DNA of 60,202 nt, from positions 1-60,202 of the forward strand of contig DAHWFG010000348.1 of assembly GCA_027325115.1 (NCBI GenBank). Direction: 5' to 3'. Source of the stretch: JAKBCQ01 sp021807585. GTDB lineage: Bacteria > Planctomycetota > Planctomycetia > Isosphaerales > Isosphaeraceae. The position numbers and the translations under genes were made by a program. Under the pieces are notes generated by a model. That model saw nothing but the letters and a program-made list of their open reading frames with translations, was not told the DNA's origin and made no database searches. Below are positions 51,458-60,202 of this stretch, piece by piece; position 1 is the first letter of the stretch, and every line of letters begins with the position of its first letter.

Positions 51458-51709
51458 TTAAAACGCGGGAGGATCCTTATCGATCGCGCCGTGATCGACG
51501 ATCGCCGATTTGGTGGGAGGGGTGAGCTTCGTCGAGGAGGCGGTTTTCGCCGATCCCGGTCGCGAACGCGCGACGGTTCCCGAGGCGTTTGTCCGATTCG
51601 ATTCCAGCACCTCGCGAGAATGCGCGCAGCCGAACGGAGCGATTGCGATCAAAACGAGCGGAAAAATCCGTTTCCATTTCCATAACAAAAGGGACCGGGT
51701 GCGCGGCAT
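51458..51709 (-). CDS. Small predicted lipoprotein
   Basis: An 83-residue protein with a lipoprotein signal: basic start MPRTRSLLLWKWKR, hydrophobic IFPLVLIAIAPFG and lipobox Cys before AHSREVLESN. The mature part is Ser/Thr/Lys-rich and probably disordered. The start is the ATG at 51709; an upstream frame reaches 51757. Unknown function. It is divergent from the STAS gene. Confidence 0.65.
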   Translation of the reverse strand: MPRTRSLLLWKWKRIFPLVLIAIAPFGCAHSREVLESNRTNASGTVARSRPGSAKTASSTKLTPPTKSAIVDHGAIDKDPPAF

Positions 51710-51856
51710 AATACACGTCCAGGGAGAAAATCTTGGGTAGTTCGTCGGGACATCCACGTTTTCTTGTAAAGTATATCATGAGATTCGGCTCGGCCTGAAA
51801 ATCGTCGTTCGGCGAGCGGACGACGCGACGGTCGTTTTTGGGGAGGGTTCGCCAAG

Positions 51857-52216
51857 ATGGGACGCCTGAACGTGGAGCGGGAATCCGAAGTGACGATTGT
51901 AACGATCACCGACACGTCGGGATTCGACAATCCCAATTCCGACGCATTCCGTACCTCGATCTTGAGCGTCGTCTCTCCCGATCAAGCCGAACGTCTCGCG
52001 CTCGATCTCGGCAAGCTCGACACGGTTTCAAGTTCGGGTATCGTCGCGCTTTTAAGTCTTAAGCGGGTGATCGAGGCCAACCAGGGGAGGTTGGTTTTAT
52101 TCGGTCTCGAGCCGAGCGTTCGGCAGGTGTTCAAAGTATTGGGTTTGGCCGATTTTTTTACGATCGTCGTCGACCGCGCCGCGGCGATCGAACGACTTCG
52201 CCCCGCGGTCGCTTAA
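51857..52216 (+). CDS. STAS-domain anti-sigma factor antagonist
   Basis: A SpoIIAA-like single STAS domain of 119 residues: VTIVTITDTSGFDNPNSDAF, LALDLGKLDTVSSSGIVALLSL with the Ser-Ser-Gly that is the usual phosphorylated position, RLVLFGLEPSVRQVFKVLGL and a terminal ERLRPAVA. Such proteins partner with an anti-sigma kinase; none is nearby. GGGAGGG lies upstream of the ATG. It is a single gene. The first serine of DTVSSSG is the probable regulatory phosphosite. Confidence 0.9.
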   Translation: MGRLNVERESEVTIVTITDTSGFDNPNSDAFRTSILSVVSPDQAERLALDLGKLDTVSSSGIVALLSLKRVIEANQGRLVLFGLEPSVRQVFKVLGLADFFTIVVDRAAAIERLRPAVA

Positions 52217-52522
52217 ATATAATAAGGCCGGCATATGTGATTTGGGCCGGAACGGCGAATCGGACGCGCCTTCGTTTTCGCCTTTTCCGGTTACTTTCGC
52301 GGCGGCCGCCGCACCGCGGACGATGAACGTTTCCGCCCAAGCGGGTTTGTAATATCGCGGCTCGACGCGAGGTCGTCCATTCAAAAAACAAATGCTAATA
52401 CAAATATATAAAAATACAATTTACAGCGAGGTTTAGTGTCGTAAATAATTATACAGGTCTAAAATCAGAAGAGAACTCGATTCGTCGATTGCAGCGGATC
52501 GCTCCACCGGCGATTCCTTGGA
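52217..52522. other. Convergent intergenic region with a GC palindrome
   Basis: About 305 bases between the STAS and deacetylase genes. It contains a perfect 14-bp palindrome GCGGCGGCCGCCGC (52299-52312) and an AT-rich end (52390-52470). Leftward frames that overlap the STAS 3' end have no ribosome site, so I do not annotate them. Confidence 0.4.
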
Positions 52523-53551
52523 TCAAAGCGGTGAACGACCGAGCGACGCGTGGAGCGCGAGGCGGACGCGGACGAGACGAGGCGAATCGGCGGCGCCGAT
52601 CGCGATTCGACTTAACGCCGCGGGATCGCTCCTCCGACAGTCGATCGGTCCCGTCGTCGCGGTGAATCCCACACGATAACCGCTCTCGATCGCGAGCCTT
52701 GTCGTCGCGGGGTGAAGCGTCTCGGGTCGACCAAACGGATAAGCGATCGCCTCGATCTTGGTTCCCAGCGCTCGTTCGATCGATCCCTTCGATCGGTGGA
52801 ATTCATCACGAATCTCGGCCTCGGTCAATCGGCTCAATTCACGATGCGTGTGCGAGTGCGAACCGAAGCTCATCCCGGCCGCGGCCATCTCGCGCGCTTG
52901 ATCCCAATTCATAAACAATCCCTCCCCCAAATCCCCCAGATCGTAATCAACTCCCGCTCGGTCGCTTAAATGAATGAGCCAGGAGGAAATATCGAGATCT
53001 CGATGCGAAAAAACGATCTCGACGAGCCTGCGGATCAATCCGTCGCGCCCCAGTTGGGAACGATCAAGCTTCATTTCCTGGGGATGATCAAGCGTAATCG
53101 TGTGTTTAGTCATCGCTTTCACAATATAAGCGATTCGATCCCACCAGGGGATCTCCGAGCCTCCGATGAAGCGTGTGGGAAGAAAAAACGTCGCGGGGAC
53201 GCCGAGGTCGCGTAGGATGGGAAAGGCGATGTCATAATGATCGCGATACCCGTCGTCGAATGCGATCAAAACCGCGGCTTCACCGAGCGGCGCGGCTCGA
53301 TCAATCATATCTATTAATTCAGCAAGCGTGATGATCCGATAACGATCGCGGAGAATACGGAGTTGCGCGGCGAACGCTTCGGGGGTCGCCGAGAAGACGA
53401 GGTCGTAAAACGGCTGGTTCTCGCTGACTCCAATCCGATGATGCGTCGCGACGAGGATGCGACCTCGCCTCGCGGCGCGCTCGATCAGATGGATGAAACG
53501 CGAATCTGCGATCAGCCGAGCGATCGACTCGCGTTTGTTACGTATACGCAT
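52523..53551 (-). CDS. Polysaccharide deacetylase (NodB-like, CE4)
   Basis: A 342-residue deacetylase-fold protein: VATHHRIGVSENQPFYD near the N-terminus, the metal motif LIAFDDGYRDHYDIAF (Asp-Asp), SHSHTHRELSRL (His-x3-His motif 2) and a later IAYPFGRPETL. No signal peptide is obvious, which is typical of the XrtA-associated or exopolysaccharide-type members. The start overlaps the GNAT gene stop by 14 bases, so the two are co-transcribed. The shared context suggests glycan or lipid-linked sugar modification. Confidence 0.88.
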   Translation of the reverse strand: MRIRNKRESIARLIADSRFIHLIERAARRGRILVATHHRIGVSENQPFYDLVFSATPEAFAAQLRILRDRYRIITLAELIDMIDRAAPLGEAAVLIAFDDGYRDHYDIAFPILRDLGVPATFFLPTRFIGGSEIPWWDRIAYIVKAMTKHTITLDHPQEMKLDRSQLGRDGLIRRLVEIVFSHRDLDISSWLIHLSDRAGVDYDLGDLGEGLFMNWDQAREMAAAGMSFGSHSHTHRELSRLTEAEIRDEFHRSKGSIERALGTKIEAIAYPFGRPETLHPATTRLAIESGYRVGFTATTGPIDCRRSDPAALSRIAIGAADSPRLVRVRLALHASLGRSPL

Positions 53552-54584
53552 AATCGGCTTCCAAAGGCGTCATATAAAAAGGGTTATCGCGCGTGATGAG
53601 TTTTTTTCGATCGCGCAAATGAAAGCTCGCGAATCCCGCTCGATCATATCCCGCTTGTTCGAGAGCGATCGCGAGATCGGAGTCGCTCGCCCAGCATTCG
53701 GCGAAATCCGCCCCCTTGGCTTTGAGCGTCGTGGTAAGCGCGACGATCGCTCGCCGGGTATCGTCGATCGAATCGCCCAGATCTCGACATTCGACGATCT
53801 TACCCGCCAGCACGCGACCCCGGGGAACGACGCTTACGATCCCGCAGCCCGCGGGTTCGCCTCGCTCGACGAAGAGCCGCCCCGTGATCGATCCTTCGGG
53901 AAATCGGAGCAGATAATTGAGCATATCGGCCGATCGGCTCATTTGAATCGCTCGGCGCGATCTCCGGTTCCAGAAATCGACGATCTCTTCGCCGAATCGA
54001 TCGACTCGGCGAGAATCAAGGTCGCTTTTGCCGGGAGCGGGTCGGACGAGCAGGCGAGCCGCGTCGCGCGCCGCTCGCGCCGAACGCTTCCAAAGCGGGG
54101 CGTCGCTTTCGCGAAGCCGATACATGGGATTAAATGTTCGCCGATATATTGGTATTTCGTGAATCAGTTGATAATCAAACGCCTCTCCAACTTTGCGCGC
54201 CGCCGCGGTCGTTCCCAGGCCGAACTGGGTGTCGGCGTGCCTGTGCGCGCGCATCATCAGTCGGGCGCCGAGGCCGCGGTGTTCGGGAAGCGCCAGCCAA
54301 TCGATGATGTGCAGGGTCGAGACCTCATAAAACCCTGGATCGTCGCCTGGTTTGGGTACGACAAACGACGCGGTGCGAAAGCCGACATGGCCGACGATCT
54401 TGCCCCCCGCGCGCGCCACGTAGCCGCGCGGCGAATCGACCGACGCGGGCTTGTCAAGGTATTTCCAGCGGAGGATCTCGGGACGGGCGAACCGCGCGTC
54501 CGAAGGGGCGCCGAAGCCCTCGGTCAAAAACCGACTCAGCTCGGGAACGTCGGACGAGCGATGAGGTTCGATCCGGATATCCAT
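53538..54584 (-). CDS. GNAT-family N-acetyltransferase
   Basis: A 348-residue acyltransferase. The acetyl-CoA site is PEHRGLGARLMMRAHRHA, near residue 97, with FGLGTTAAARKVGEAF after it. It shares an overall layout with FemAB-like or exopolysaccharide GNAT proteins: conserved FLTEGFGAPS and RFARPEILRWKYLDKP at the N-terminus, and a second GNAT-like half after residue 200. The ATG at 54584 has only a weak ribosome site. It overlaps the deacetylase gene by 14 bases; both could modify amino sugars. Confidence 0.85.
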   Translation of the reverse strand: MDIRIEPHRSSDVPELSRFLTEGFGAPSDARFARPEILRWKYLDKPASVDSPRGYVARAGGKIVGHVGFRTASFVVPKPGDDPGFYEVSTLHIIDWLALPEHRGLGARLMMRAHRHADTQFGLGTTAAARKVGEAFDYQLIHEIPIYRRTFNPMYRLRESDAPLWKRSARAARDAARLLVRPAPGKSDLDSRRVDRFGEEIVDFWNRRSRRAIQMSRSADMLNYLLRFPEGSITGRLFVERGEPAGCGIVSVVPRGRVLAGKIVECRDLGDSIDDTRRAIVALTTTLKAKGADFAECWASDSDLAIALEQAGYDRAGFASFHLRDRKKLITRDNPFYMTPLEADYAYT

Positions 54585-54687
54585 CGATCACTAACTAATA
54601 ATGTTTAAATATTATAAAAAAAGCCGTTCACCCTTCCCGGCCCGAATCGAGCGGATTCGGCGCGTGAACGAGCGCGCCGATTCCATC

Positions 54688-55287
54688 CTAAAGCACCCCT
54701 TTGGTCGATGGAACCGAGGTCGAGCGGGGATCGCGTTCGACCGCGTCGCGAAGTGCGCGGGCGATCCCCTTGAAAATCGCCTCAGCTATGTGATGACTAT
54801 TTTGTCCATAATGGAGATTCACATGAAGGTTCAATTTGGCCGTGGTCGCGACGGCGTGCCAGAATTCGGCGACGAGTTCGGAATCGAAATCGCCGATCTT
54901 GGCGGCGGGTATCGGCGCATGCCAAACCCGGTAAGCCCTCCCCGACAGATCGACCGCGCAGGAAACGAGCGTCTCGTCCATCGGCAAAAGCGCATGCCCG
55001 TAGCGCCGGATCCCGGCTTTATCGCCGAGCGCGCGTTCGATCGCCGTCCCGAGGCAAATGCCGATGTCTTCGGTCGAGTGGTGCGCATCGACGTGAAGAT
55101 CTCCGAGGCATCGCACGTTGAGGTCGAACAGCGCGTGCCGGGCGAATAGCTCGAGCATATGATCGAGAAAACCGATCCCCGTGGCGAGATCGCAACGACC
55201 TTCGCCGTCGAGAGAGAGGGTGAGTTTGATTTCGGTTTCGCGTGTTTTACGCTGGATTTCGGCGGATCGCGCCGGCGCCGGAGTCAT
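54688..55287 (-). CDS. hisB: Imidazoleglycerol-phosphate dehydratase (HisB)
   Basis: Sixth step of histidine synthesis, dehydrating IGP to imidazole acetol phosphate. Manganese motifs are duplicated: GFLDHMLELFARHA, DAHHSTEDIGICLG and GQNSHHIAEAIFKGIARAL. The C-terminal SVPSTKGVL is typical. 199 residues, the length of a monofunctional HisB. No other his genes are present, so the pathway is dispersed here, as in many planctomycetes. Confidence 0.96.
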   Translation of the reverse strand: MTPAPARSAEIQRKTRETEIKLTLSLDGEGRCDLATGIGFLDHMLELFARHALFDLNVRCLGDLHVDAHHSTEDIGICLGTAIERALGDKAGIRRYGHALLPMDETLVSCAVDLSGRAYRVWHAPIPAAKIGDFDSELVAEFWHAVATTAKLNLHVNLHYGQNSHHIAEAIFKGIARALRDAVERDPRSTSVPSTKGVL

Positions 55288-55524
55288 ATCAATCGCCTTT
55301 TAGGAAACGAGACCTCGGCGTCGCCGCACGGCGGACGTCGGTTCGTCGCTCGTCAGTATAGCATGAACCAATCGCGCGGTCGCGTCGCCACGGCGATTTC
55401 GATCGTCGATCGCTCCTCCGTATCCGGTCGCATCACCCCGCGACGATGCGACCGCGAGGCGCGAACGACGCCGCGGCTCAATCCATATATTCCAATAGAT
55501 TTGCACTACTTTCAGATCTTTGTA

Positions 55525-57309
55525 TTAGAATCGCCAAATAAACGGAATAATCGCGCAAGCGGAGATCCACATCAGAAGATTCAGGGGCAAGCCGACGCGG
55601 ACGAAATCGGAGAACCGATATCCCCCTGGTCCGTACACCATCATGTGCGTTTGGTAGCCGATCGGCGAGGCGAACGCGAACGACGCCGCGAGCGCCACCG
55701 CGATCGCGAACGGCCGCGACGACACGTCGAGCACTCTCGCCGTTTCAATCGCCAGCGGAAACGCCAGCACCGCCGCGGCGCTGTTCGTAATCAGCTCGTT
55801 TAAAAGCATCGTACCCAGATAAATCGCCGCGAGCGTCGCGGTCGGCCCGAATGGACGTGTGCCAATTACTAAGACATGAGCAAATTGACGAGCGATCCCC
55901 GTCTTTTCGATCGCGACTCCCAGGCCGAACGCCGAAGCGATCGTCAGCAACGTCGTCCATTCGACCGTTTTTCGCGCCTCCGCGGCGGAAATGCAGCGGG
56001 TCGCCACCATCAACCCCGCGGCGAGGAACGCGAGCAGCACCGGCTCGGCGACTCCCGCGGCCATCGCCGCAATCAAACCTCCCAGCACAGCGATCGAAAT
56101 CCACGCGCGTTCGCGCCTCAGCGGACGCGAGTTTTCGACGTCGCTCACCAAATAAAAGTCGGGATTATTGCGATAAGCGCGGGAAAAATGCGCTCCCGTT
56201 TGAAGCAGCAACGTATCCCCTGCGCGAAGCACAATCTCGCCAATCTTATTCGTCAACCGCGATCCGTTGCGATGCACCGCGACGACCGCGGCGTCGTATA
56301 ACGACCGGAAATCGGCGTTCCGAACATCCTTGCCGATCAAAGGCGAGGTCGCGCTGATCACCGCCTCGCACATCCGTCTACCCCGCCGCGATGTCGGCGA
56401 AAGATCGTACGATTCGTCCGCAGCCGGAATGAAACCGGGAATCTTTTCCAGATCAACAATCGTACCTACAATACCTGTGAATATAAGCCGATCATTCGCC
56501 TGCATCACCTCGTCGGGACGCGCCGGAGCGATGATTTCTTCGCCCCGGTCGATTTCAATCAAAAAGAGCCCGGGCAACTGGCGCAGCCCCGCGGTTTCAA
56601 CCGTTTGGCCGATCAGCCGGCACCCCGGTGTCACTTTCATCTCCACCAGATATTCGCGCCGCGATTCGCCCAGTTGTTCGATCAGTTCCTTGCGGTCGGG
56701 AAGCAGTTTGCGGCCGATCGTCAGCATATATACCACGCCGATTAGCGCGCAGGGAACCGCGGCTAAGCTGATCTCGAACAGGCTCATGCCGGGCATCTTC
56801 GCTTTTGTCATCAGCCCGTTCACGACCAGATTCGTGCTCGTGCCGATCAGCGTGCACGCTCCGCCGAGGATCGTCAAGAATGATAAAGGAATCAACAATT
56901 TCGAAGGCGATATATGCCGCTTACGACACCAATCGAGCACGATCGGCATCAGCATCGCCACGATCGGCGTGTTGTTTAACACCGCCGAAAGAGGCAGAAC
57001 GAGCATCGTCAGGCGCGAGAGTGCGCCGATCTCGGTTTTGATGTTCCCCATGAACCGATGACCGACCCAATCGAGAACCCCCGTCTCATGAAGCCCCGCG
57101 ACGACGACGAATAACGCGGCCACCTCCAGGACCGACTCGTTCGAGAATCCCGCGAACGCCTCTTCGAGCGTGATCACCCGACAGAGCCCGAGAATAACGA
57201 TCGCCCCCATGAAGAGGACGTCGGGAGGCGCGAGCTCACGCGCCAGCGCGTAAAGAATCATCAAGGTCATCACGACCGTGATCCAGGGCTTCCAAAGTTC
57301 ATAATCCAT
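55525..57309 (-). CDS. SLC13-type permease with two TrkA-C (RCK_C) domains
   Basis: Sodium-coupled transporter of the DASS/ArsB superfamily, about 594 residues. Hydrophobic segments flank a central soluble part of about 180 residues with two TrkA-C domains (VEMKVTPGCRLIGQTVETAG and CEAVISATSPLIGKDVRNAD as openings). Re-entrant loop motifs: VLNNTPIVAMLMPIV and LITNSAAAVLAFPLAIETA, and IGTSTNLVVNGLM. The substrate may be dicarboxylate, sulfate or another anion; it is not readable from sequence. I place the start at the ATG at 57309; a GTG at 57312 is adjacent. Confidence 0.92.
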   Translation of the reverse strand: MDYELWKPWITVVMTLMILYALARELAPPDVLFMGAIVILGLCRVITLEEAFAGFSNESVLEVAALFVVVAGLHETGVLDWVGHRFMGNIKTEIGALSRLTMLVLPLSAVLNNTPIVAMLMPIVLDWCRKRHISPSKLLIPLSFLTILGGACTLIGTSTNLVVNGLMTKAKMPGMSLFEISLAAVPCALIGVVYMLTIGRKLLPDRKELIEQLGESRREYLVEMKVTPGCRLIGQTVETAGLRQLPGLFLIEIDRGEEIIAPARPDEVMQANDRLIFTGIVGTIVDLEKIPGFIPAADESYDLSPTSRRGRRMCEAVISATSPLIGKDVRNADFRSLYDAAVVAVHRNGSRLTNKIGEIVLRAGDTLLLQTGAHFSRAYRNNPDFYLVSDVENSRPLRRERAWISIAVLGGLIAAMAAGVAEPVLLAFLAAGLMVATRCISAAEARKTVEWTTLLTIASAFGLGVAIEKTGIARQFAHVLVIGTRPFGPTATLAAIYLGTMLLNELITNSAAAVLAFPLAIETARVLDVSSRPFAIAVALAASFAFASPIGYQTHMMVYGPGGYRFSDFVRVGLPLNLLMWISACAIIPFIWRF

Positions 57310-57587
57310 CACGCGGTCGGCTCTCGATCTCTCATGGCGGCCGGCGTCGTGGACCGCGCGGCTTCGACTGTCAATCGGGTCAATTCACGCCCAAACCGCC
57401 ACGACGCGATGTCGACGGTTTCGGTGTGCTCTCGATCAATCCGAGACGCAACATCTTTATAGCGTGAAATCGCCGAGATCGGATCGAGTTTCGGCAAGAA
57501 AGTAAAAAATCGGATCGAGCGAGGGCGGCTGATTGTAAGGATTCAAGCAATCGTGTTCGGGTCGCGGCTTGCTTTCGATAGCTCGCT

Positions 57588-59654
57588 TCAAGGAGCTTGT
57601 TTTGGGCCGGAAGCGATGATTCCCGCGGTTTGTCGCGCGATCGATTGATCGCGCGAAGTCTCGTTGGTGATGAACGCATAATCGAACAGTTCGAGAAGTC
57701 GACCGACTTGTTCGAGATCGTTCCGAGGAGTCAATTTTTGGGATGAGCCGTTCGGTCGCTCGTTCGAATTCGCACTTTCCCCCTCTCCCTTCGCCTTCGC
57801 GCCCGGCCTTGTTCCCGCGTGATCTTGGGGGCGCCGCGATTGTTCCACAGTTTCGGCGATTCTTTTATCTCGCGGTTTTTGGTCGTTTTCTCCGGAGGCC
57901 GCTGCGCCTTCGATCGCAACATCTTCGGCCTCGCCGGCGCGCCGCGCAATCCAATCATGTAATGATCGGGTGTCGAGAAAAATCAATTGTTCAACCGTGT
58001 TCGGACGCGATCGTCGGAAGCGTTCAAATCGTGAAGTGTTCTCATGATTGTTATCAAAAGCGCATGCGCGTTCGACGATGTCGGCCGTCGAGCCGACGAC
58101 GAAAACCGTTCGATCGCGAGCGAACGCGGGCCTCGCATTTCCTTGGACTCCGTCGATCCGATGTACTTTCGCCGATCCGATCGATCGTTCCGCGAGCTTC
58201 GACGACGGGTCGGTCGTCAGGGCCAAGAAGGCGAGCGTGGATTCCAGCAGATTCTCGATCGCGGCGACCGCGCCGCGGGGCGCTTCCTCGTCGCCGGTCG
58301 TCTGAAGGATCCCCAAAAGTTGAAACGGTAAGTCCGAATCGGAAGCCGAAGCCCGTCGATCGTCGCGGGTTACGCGCGCCGCGGGTTTCGATGATCGCGA
58401 CGAATCCTGATCCGCCTCTTCGCGCGCGTGTTTCGAGGGTCGGTCCAAATCGCGACGCGTCGAAGCTTGATACTCGTTCGCAACAACGATCATTCCCGAT
58501 CGAATCGCGGGGAGGATCGATGTTTTGAGGTCGTTACCGAGCAGCATCCCTTTCACAAACGCGTGACCGAGATCAATCGCCTCGCGCTCGTCGTCGTCGA
58601 GAAGATCGAGCACCGCCGATCCGGTTGCAACCCAATCGATCCGTCCCGCCGCAATCAGCAACGGCTCGCCGGGGATTCGTTTGGAGAGATCGTCAAGTTT
58701 GAATTCGGCGTCGGCCGCGGGGAGGGCGACCTTGGAAGGCTTGACGCGATCGACGATCTCGCGCGCGTCGAGAACCGGGCCTTCGCGCCAAGAGATCGCC
58801 GCAGCGGCGTAACGGATCGGCTCGAGCAACGCGAGCAGAAATCGAATCCCTTTATCGCCGTCGCGATCGATTTTATGTTGCGCTTTCAGCAGTTTTTTCA
58901 AGAACGTCGGCTCGACGAAAATTTGGATCAAAGAATCGCCGGGTAAGTCGCTTCGAACCGCCTGGAACAACGGGTTATCGCCCAACCCTTTCGGCGCCTC
59001 GCGGTGATCGCGGTCGATCGCGCGCTTCAGCCAGGCTTCGTTGTTGCTCCAAACGAGCGTGCCGCCGGGTAAGATCGCTAAATAATCATCGGGCCGAGTT
59101 CCATTCACGAATGTACGACGCGAATATTCAATTGATCCAATATGTTTTAGATCGATCGAAACGAGCGATTTATCGCGGCGTCGCGCGTCGTTCGCGTTCT
59201 TCACCGCCGATTCGAGGATTTTGAGATTGCGAGCTCGAAGCATGATTAAACCGCGAGGCGCGTCGTGCGGCGCTCCGGGATCGAAAGCGAACGCGGCGAC
59301 GACCGCGTCCCCAAAAACCTCGTCGCGCAAGGTACGCCAGGGATATCCCAAGGAACGTTCGATCTGATCACGCGCCGAGAGGATCTTCGCCCTTCCTTCG
59401 GCTTTCCACCACATGCGCACCATCGGCAATTCACAAAGTCGCTTGACGATCGGCGATTCGAGCACGATCGGCGCCCGCTCGCGAAGATTCTCGACCGTCG
59501 CGACGATCGCCGCGTCGGCGGGCGCCATCCGCAACAATTCGTCCGCGACGCGTCGCGAATCGGCGTCGCCCGACCGAGCGATCGGCGCGAAAAAAAACAA
59601 CGCGGCCCCCAAAAATATCCAGATTCGTGTCGATATCAAAATCGAATTCATCAT
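57588..59654 (-). CDS. Secreted planctomycete protein of unknown function
   Basis: About 688 residues. The start at 59654 (ATG-ATG) is followed by a signal peptide (STRIWIFLGAALFFFAPIARS), unlike the very Arg-rich upstream frame. The N-terminal 300 residues have regular alpha/beta texture: LLRMAPADAAIVATVENLRE, SLGYPWRTLRDEVFGDAVV, LIMLRARNLKILESAV and LPGGTLVWSNNEAWLKRAID. These recall DUF3352-like or PSCyt-associated secreted proteins, but I cannot name the family. The last third is low-complexity and charged (GENDQKPRDKR), with a weakly helical end. It is 57 bases downstream of the next gene, probably in the same transcript. Confidence 0.75.
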   Translation of the reverse strand: MMNSILISTRIWIFLGAALFFFAPIARSGDADSRRVADELLRMAPADAAIVATVENLRERAPIVLESPIVKRLCELPMVRMWWKAEGRAKILSARDQIERSLGYPWRTLRDEVFGDAVVAAFAFDPGAPHDAPRGLIMLRARNLKILESAVKNANDARRRDKSLVSIDLKHIGSIEYSRRTFVNGTRPDDYLAILPGGTLVWSNNEAWLKRAIDRDHREAPKGLGDNPLFQAVRSDLPGDSLIQIFVEPTFLKKLLKAQHKIDRDGDKGIRFLLALLEPIRYAAAAISWREGPVLDAREIVDRVKPSKVALPAADAEFKLDDLSKRIPGEPLLIAAGRIDWVATGSAVLDLLDDDEREAIDLGHAFVKGMLLGNDLKTSILPAIRSGMIVVANEYQASTRRDLDRPSKHAREEADQDSSRSSKPAARVTRDDRRASASDSDLPFQLLGILQTTGDEEAPRGAVAAIENLLESTLAFLALTTDPSSKLAERSIGSAKVHRIDGVQGNARPAFARDRTVFVVGSTADIVERACAFDNNHENTSRFERFRRSRPNTVEQLIFLDTRSLHDWIARRAGEAEDVAIEGAAASGENDQKPRDKRIAETVEQSRRPQDHAGTRPGAKAKGEGESANSNERPNGSSQKLTPRNDLEQVGRLLELFDYAFITNETSRDQSIARQTAGIIASGPKQAP

Positions 59655-59710
59655 AATTCTCTTGCGTGATGAAATCGGCGAATTTTCAAATAATGATCGC
59701 ATGGATATCC

Positions 59711-60202
59711 TCAGACGCCTTCGTCGTTCGCTCGTCGCTCGACGTCTTGATGCGGGTTCGGGTTCGTGTTGGAATCGAGCAAGAATCCGAAGGCGCGACG
59801 AGCCGGACTTGAAAGCGGCTCGACTCCCGCCTGCACACCGTCGCCCAGTTTGCGCCAAAACTTCGACGCCGATCGGCCGAGCGAAACGCGTTCGACGACC
59901 CGGTGCGAATCGAGTTCGACGGCGTTCGTTCGGAACCATTCCCCGCCGAGACGCGCCGCGGGCGCCGAAGCTAGCCGCGCCAGTTCGAGCGTCGCCGACG
60001 TCGCTTCGGCGATCGAATCCTCTCCAAGAGGCGCCACCGCGTTCGAAACGCGCCCAACCGTCGCGGGTTTTGATATGTCATCATTAATAAACGCTGTTTT
60101 GCTTTGTTGATCCTTGATATGATGCGGCCCGGCTTGGAATTGGAACGTCGCGACGACCGCGACCAGCACGCCCGCGGCCGCGGCCACAACGATCGCCCAG
60201 GG
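59711..60202 (-). CDS. Membrane-anchored hypothetical protein (5' end outside window)
   Basis: The frame is open at the right edge, and the first visible residues are PWAIVVAAAAGVLVAVVATF, a transmembrane segment, so the start lies outside. The rest is a polar domain with SATLELARLASAPAARL and a C-terminal FGFLLDSNTNPNPHQDVERR. The gene order resembles an anti-sigma factor followed by a secreted protein, but there is no zinc-finger anti-sigma motif in the visible part. Function unknown. Confidence 0.6.
   Translation of the reverse strand, partial: PWAIVVAAAAGVLVAVVATFQFQAGPHHIKDQQSKTAFINDDISKPATVGRVSNAVAPLGEDSIAEATSATLELARLASAPAARLGGEWFRTNAVELDSHRVVERVSLGRSASKFWRKLGDGVQAGVEPLSSPARRAFGFLLDSNTNPNPHQDVERRANDEGV

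Noticed and set aside
52097..52384. 95-codon leftward frame overlapping the STAS gene
   Set aside because: It starts with TTG, has no ribosome site and overlaps 120 bases of a well-supported gene.
57309..57497. 62-codon leftward frame whose TGA overlaps the SLC13 start
   Set aside because: The overlap suggests coupling, but the only start is TTG with no ribosome site and no recognisable sequence; chance is more likely.
1..60202. tRNA, rRNA, CRISPR arrays, insertion sequences, prophage
   Set aside because: I looked for T-loop consensus, rRNA core segments, regularly spaced repeats, transposase motifs and phage structural genes and found none.

Overview
This 60.2 kb window is GC-rich bacterial chromosome from a planctomycete. 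The evidence is a large Ser/Thr kinase with an N-terminal zinc ribbon and a DWG activation motif, a PVC-type CxxCH heme protein, DUF1080 and Gfo/Idh/MocA proteins, an hpnCDE squalene operon, and a microcompartment operon of the Planctomycetes-Verrucomicrobia (PVM) type. An Isosphaera-like lineage is plausible, but I cannot prove genus from sequence alone. I see no rRNA, tRNA, CRISPR array, insertion sequence or prophage.

Layout. 1-5 kb: Ser/Thr kinase (cut by the left edge), fliW-csrA, an FHA protein and a metallo-beta-lactamase-fold hydrolase. 5-12 kb: envelope and export functions (Wza-like lipoprotein, two low-complexity secreted proteins, an ArnT-like glycosyltransferase) and a radical-SAM-like protein that has lost its cluster cysteines. 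12-17.5 kb: a secreted AGE-family epimerase, a DUF1080 protein, then hpnC-hpnD-hpnE with ATGA/GTGA overlaps. 17.7-23 kb: a PL11 rhamnogalacturonan lyase, a Gfo/Idh/MocA oxidoreductase and an M28 peptidase.

23-32.8 kb holds the centrepiece, a minus-strand operon of 13 genes: DeoR regulator, PduL, three BMC-H shell proteins, acetate kinase, BMC-P, CoA-acylating aldehyde dehydrogenase, BMC-P, BMC-P, class II sugar-phosphate aldolase, lactate/malate dehydrogenase and a TIM-barrel aldolase-like protein. The logic follows the described PVM compartment for L-fucose and L-rhamnose: a deoxysugar phosphate is cleaved to DHAP and lactaldehyde, the aldehyde is oxidised inside the shell to an acyl-CoA, PduL swaps CoA for phosphate, and acetate kinase recovers ATP. 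PduL and the dehydrogenase carry N-terminal, and the aldolase a C-terminal, amphipathic encapsulation-type helix. The nearby rhamnogalacturonan lyase could feed rhamnose to it. Less explained are the third BMC-H, the aldolase-like protein with a long low-complexity tail, and a dehydrogenase whose specificity residue looks malate-type.

33-60 kb: fpg, a methyltransferase, an NAD-dependent epimerase with a beta-propeller and an alpha/beta hydrolase, two possible small proteins, a Prc-type protease with a clear terminator, a large CxxCH heme/HEAT protein, an amidohydrolase, an ABC-2 permease, a SUOX-like domain, an Hsp70-DUF2760 pair, a STAS protein, a polysaccharide deacetylase overlapping a GNAT gene, hisB, an SLC13-type permease and two planctomycete-type hypothetical proteins.

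Two genome-scale patterns stand out: short AT-rich patches of rare codons (TTA, ATA, AGA) inside GC-rich genes, and many copies of the octamer GCGATCGC.
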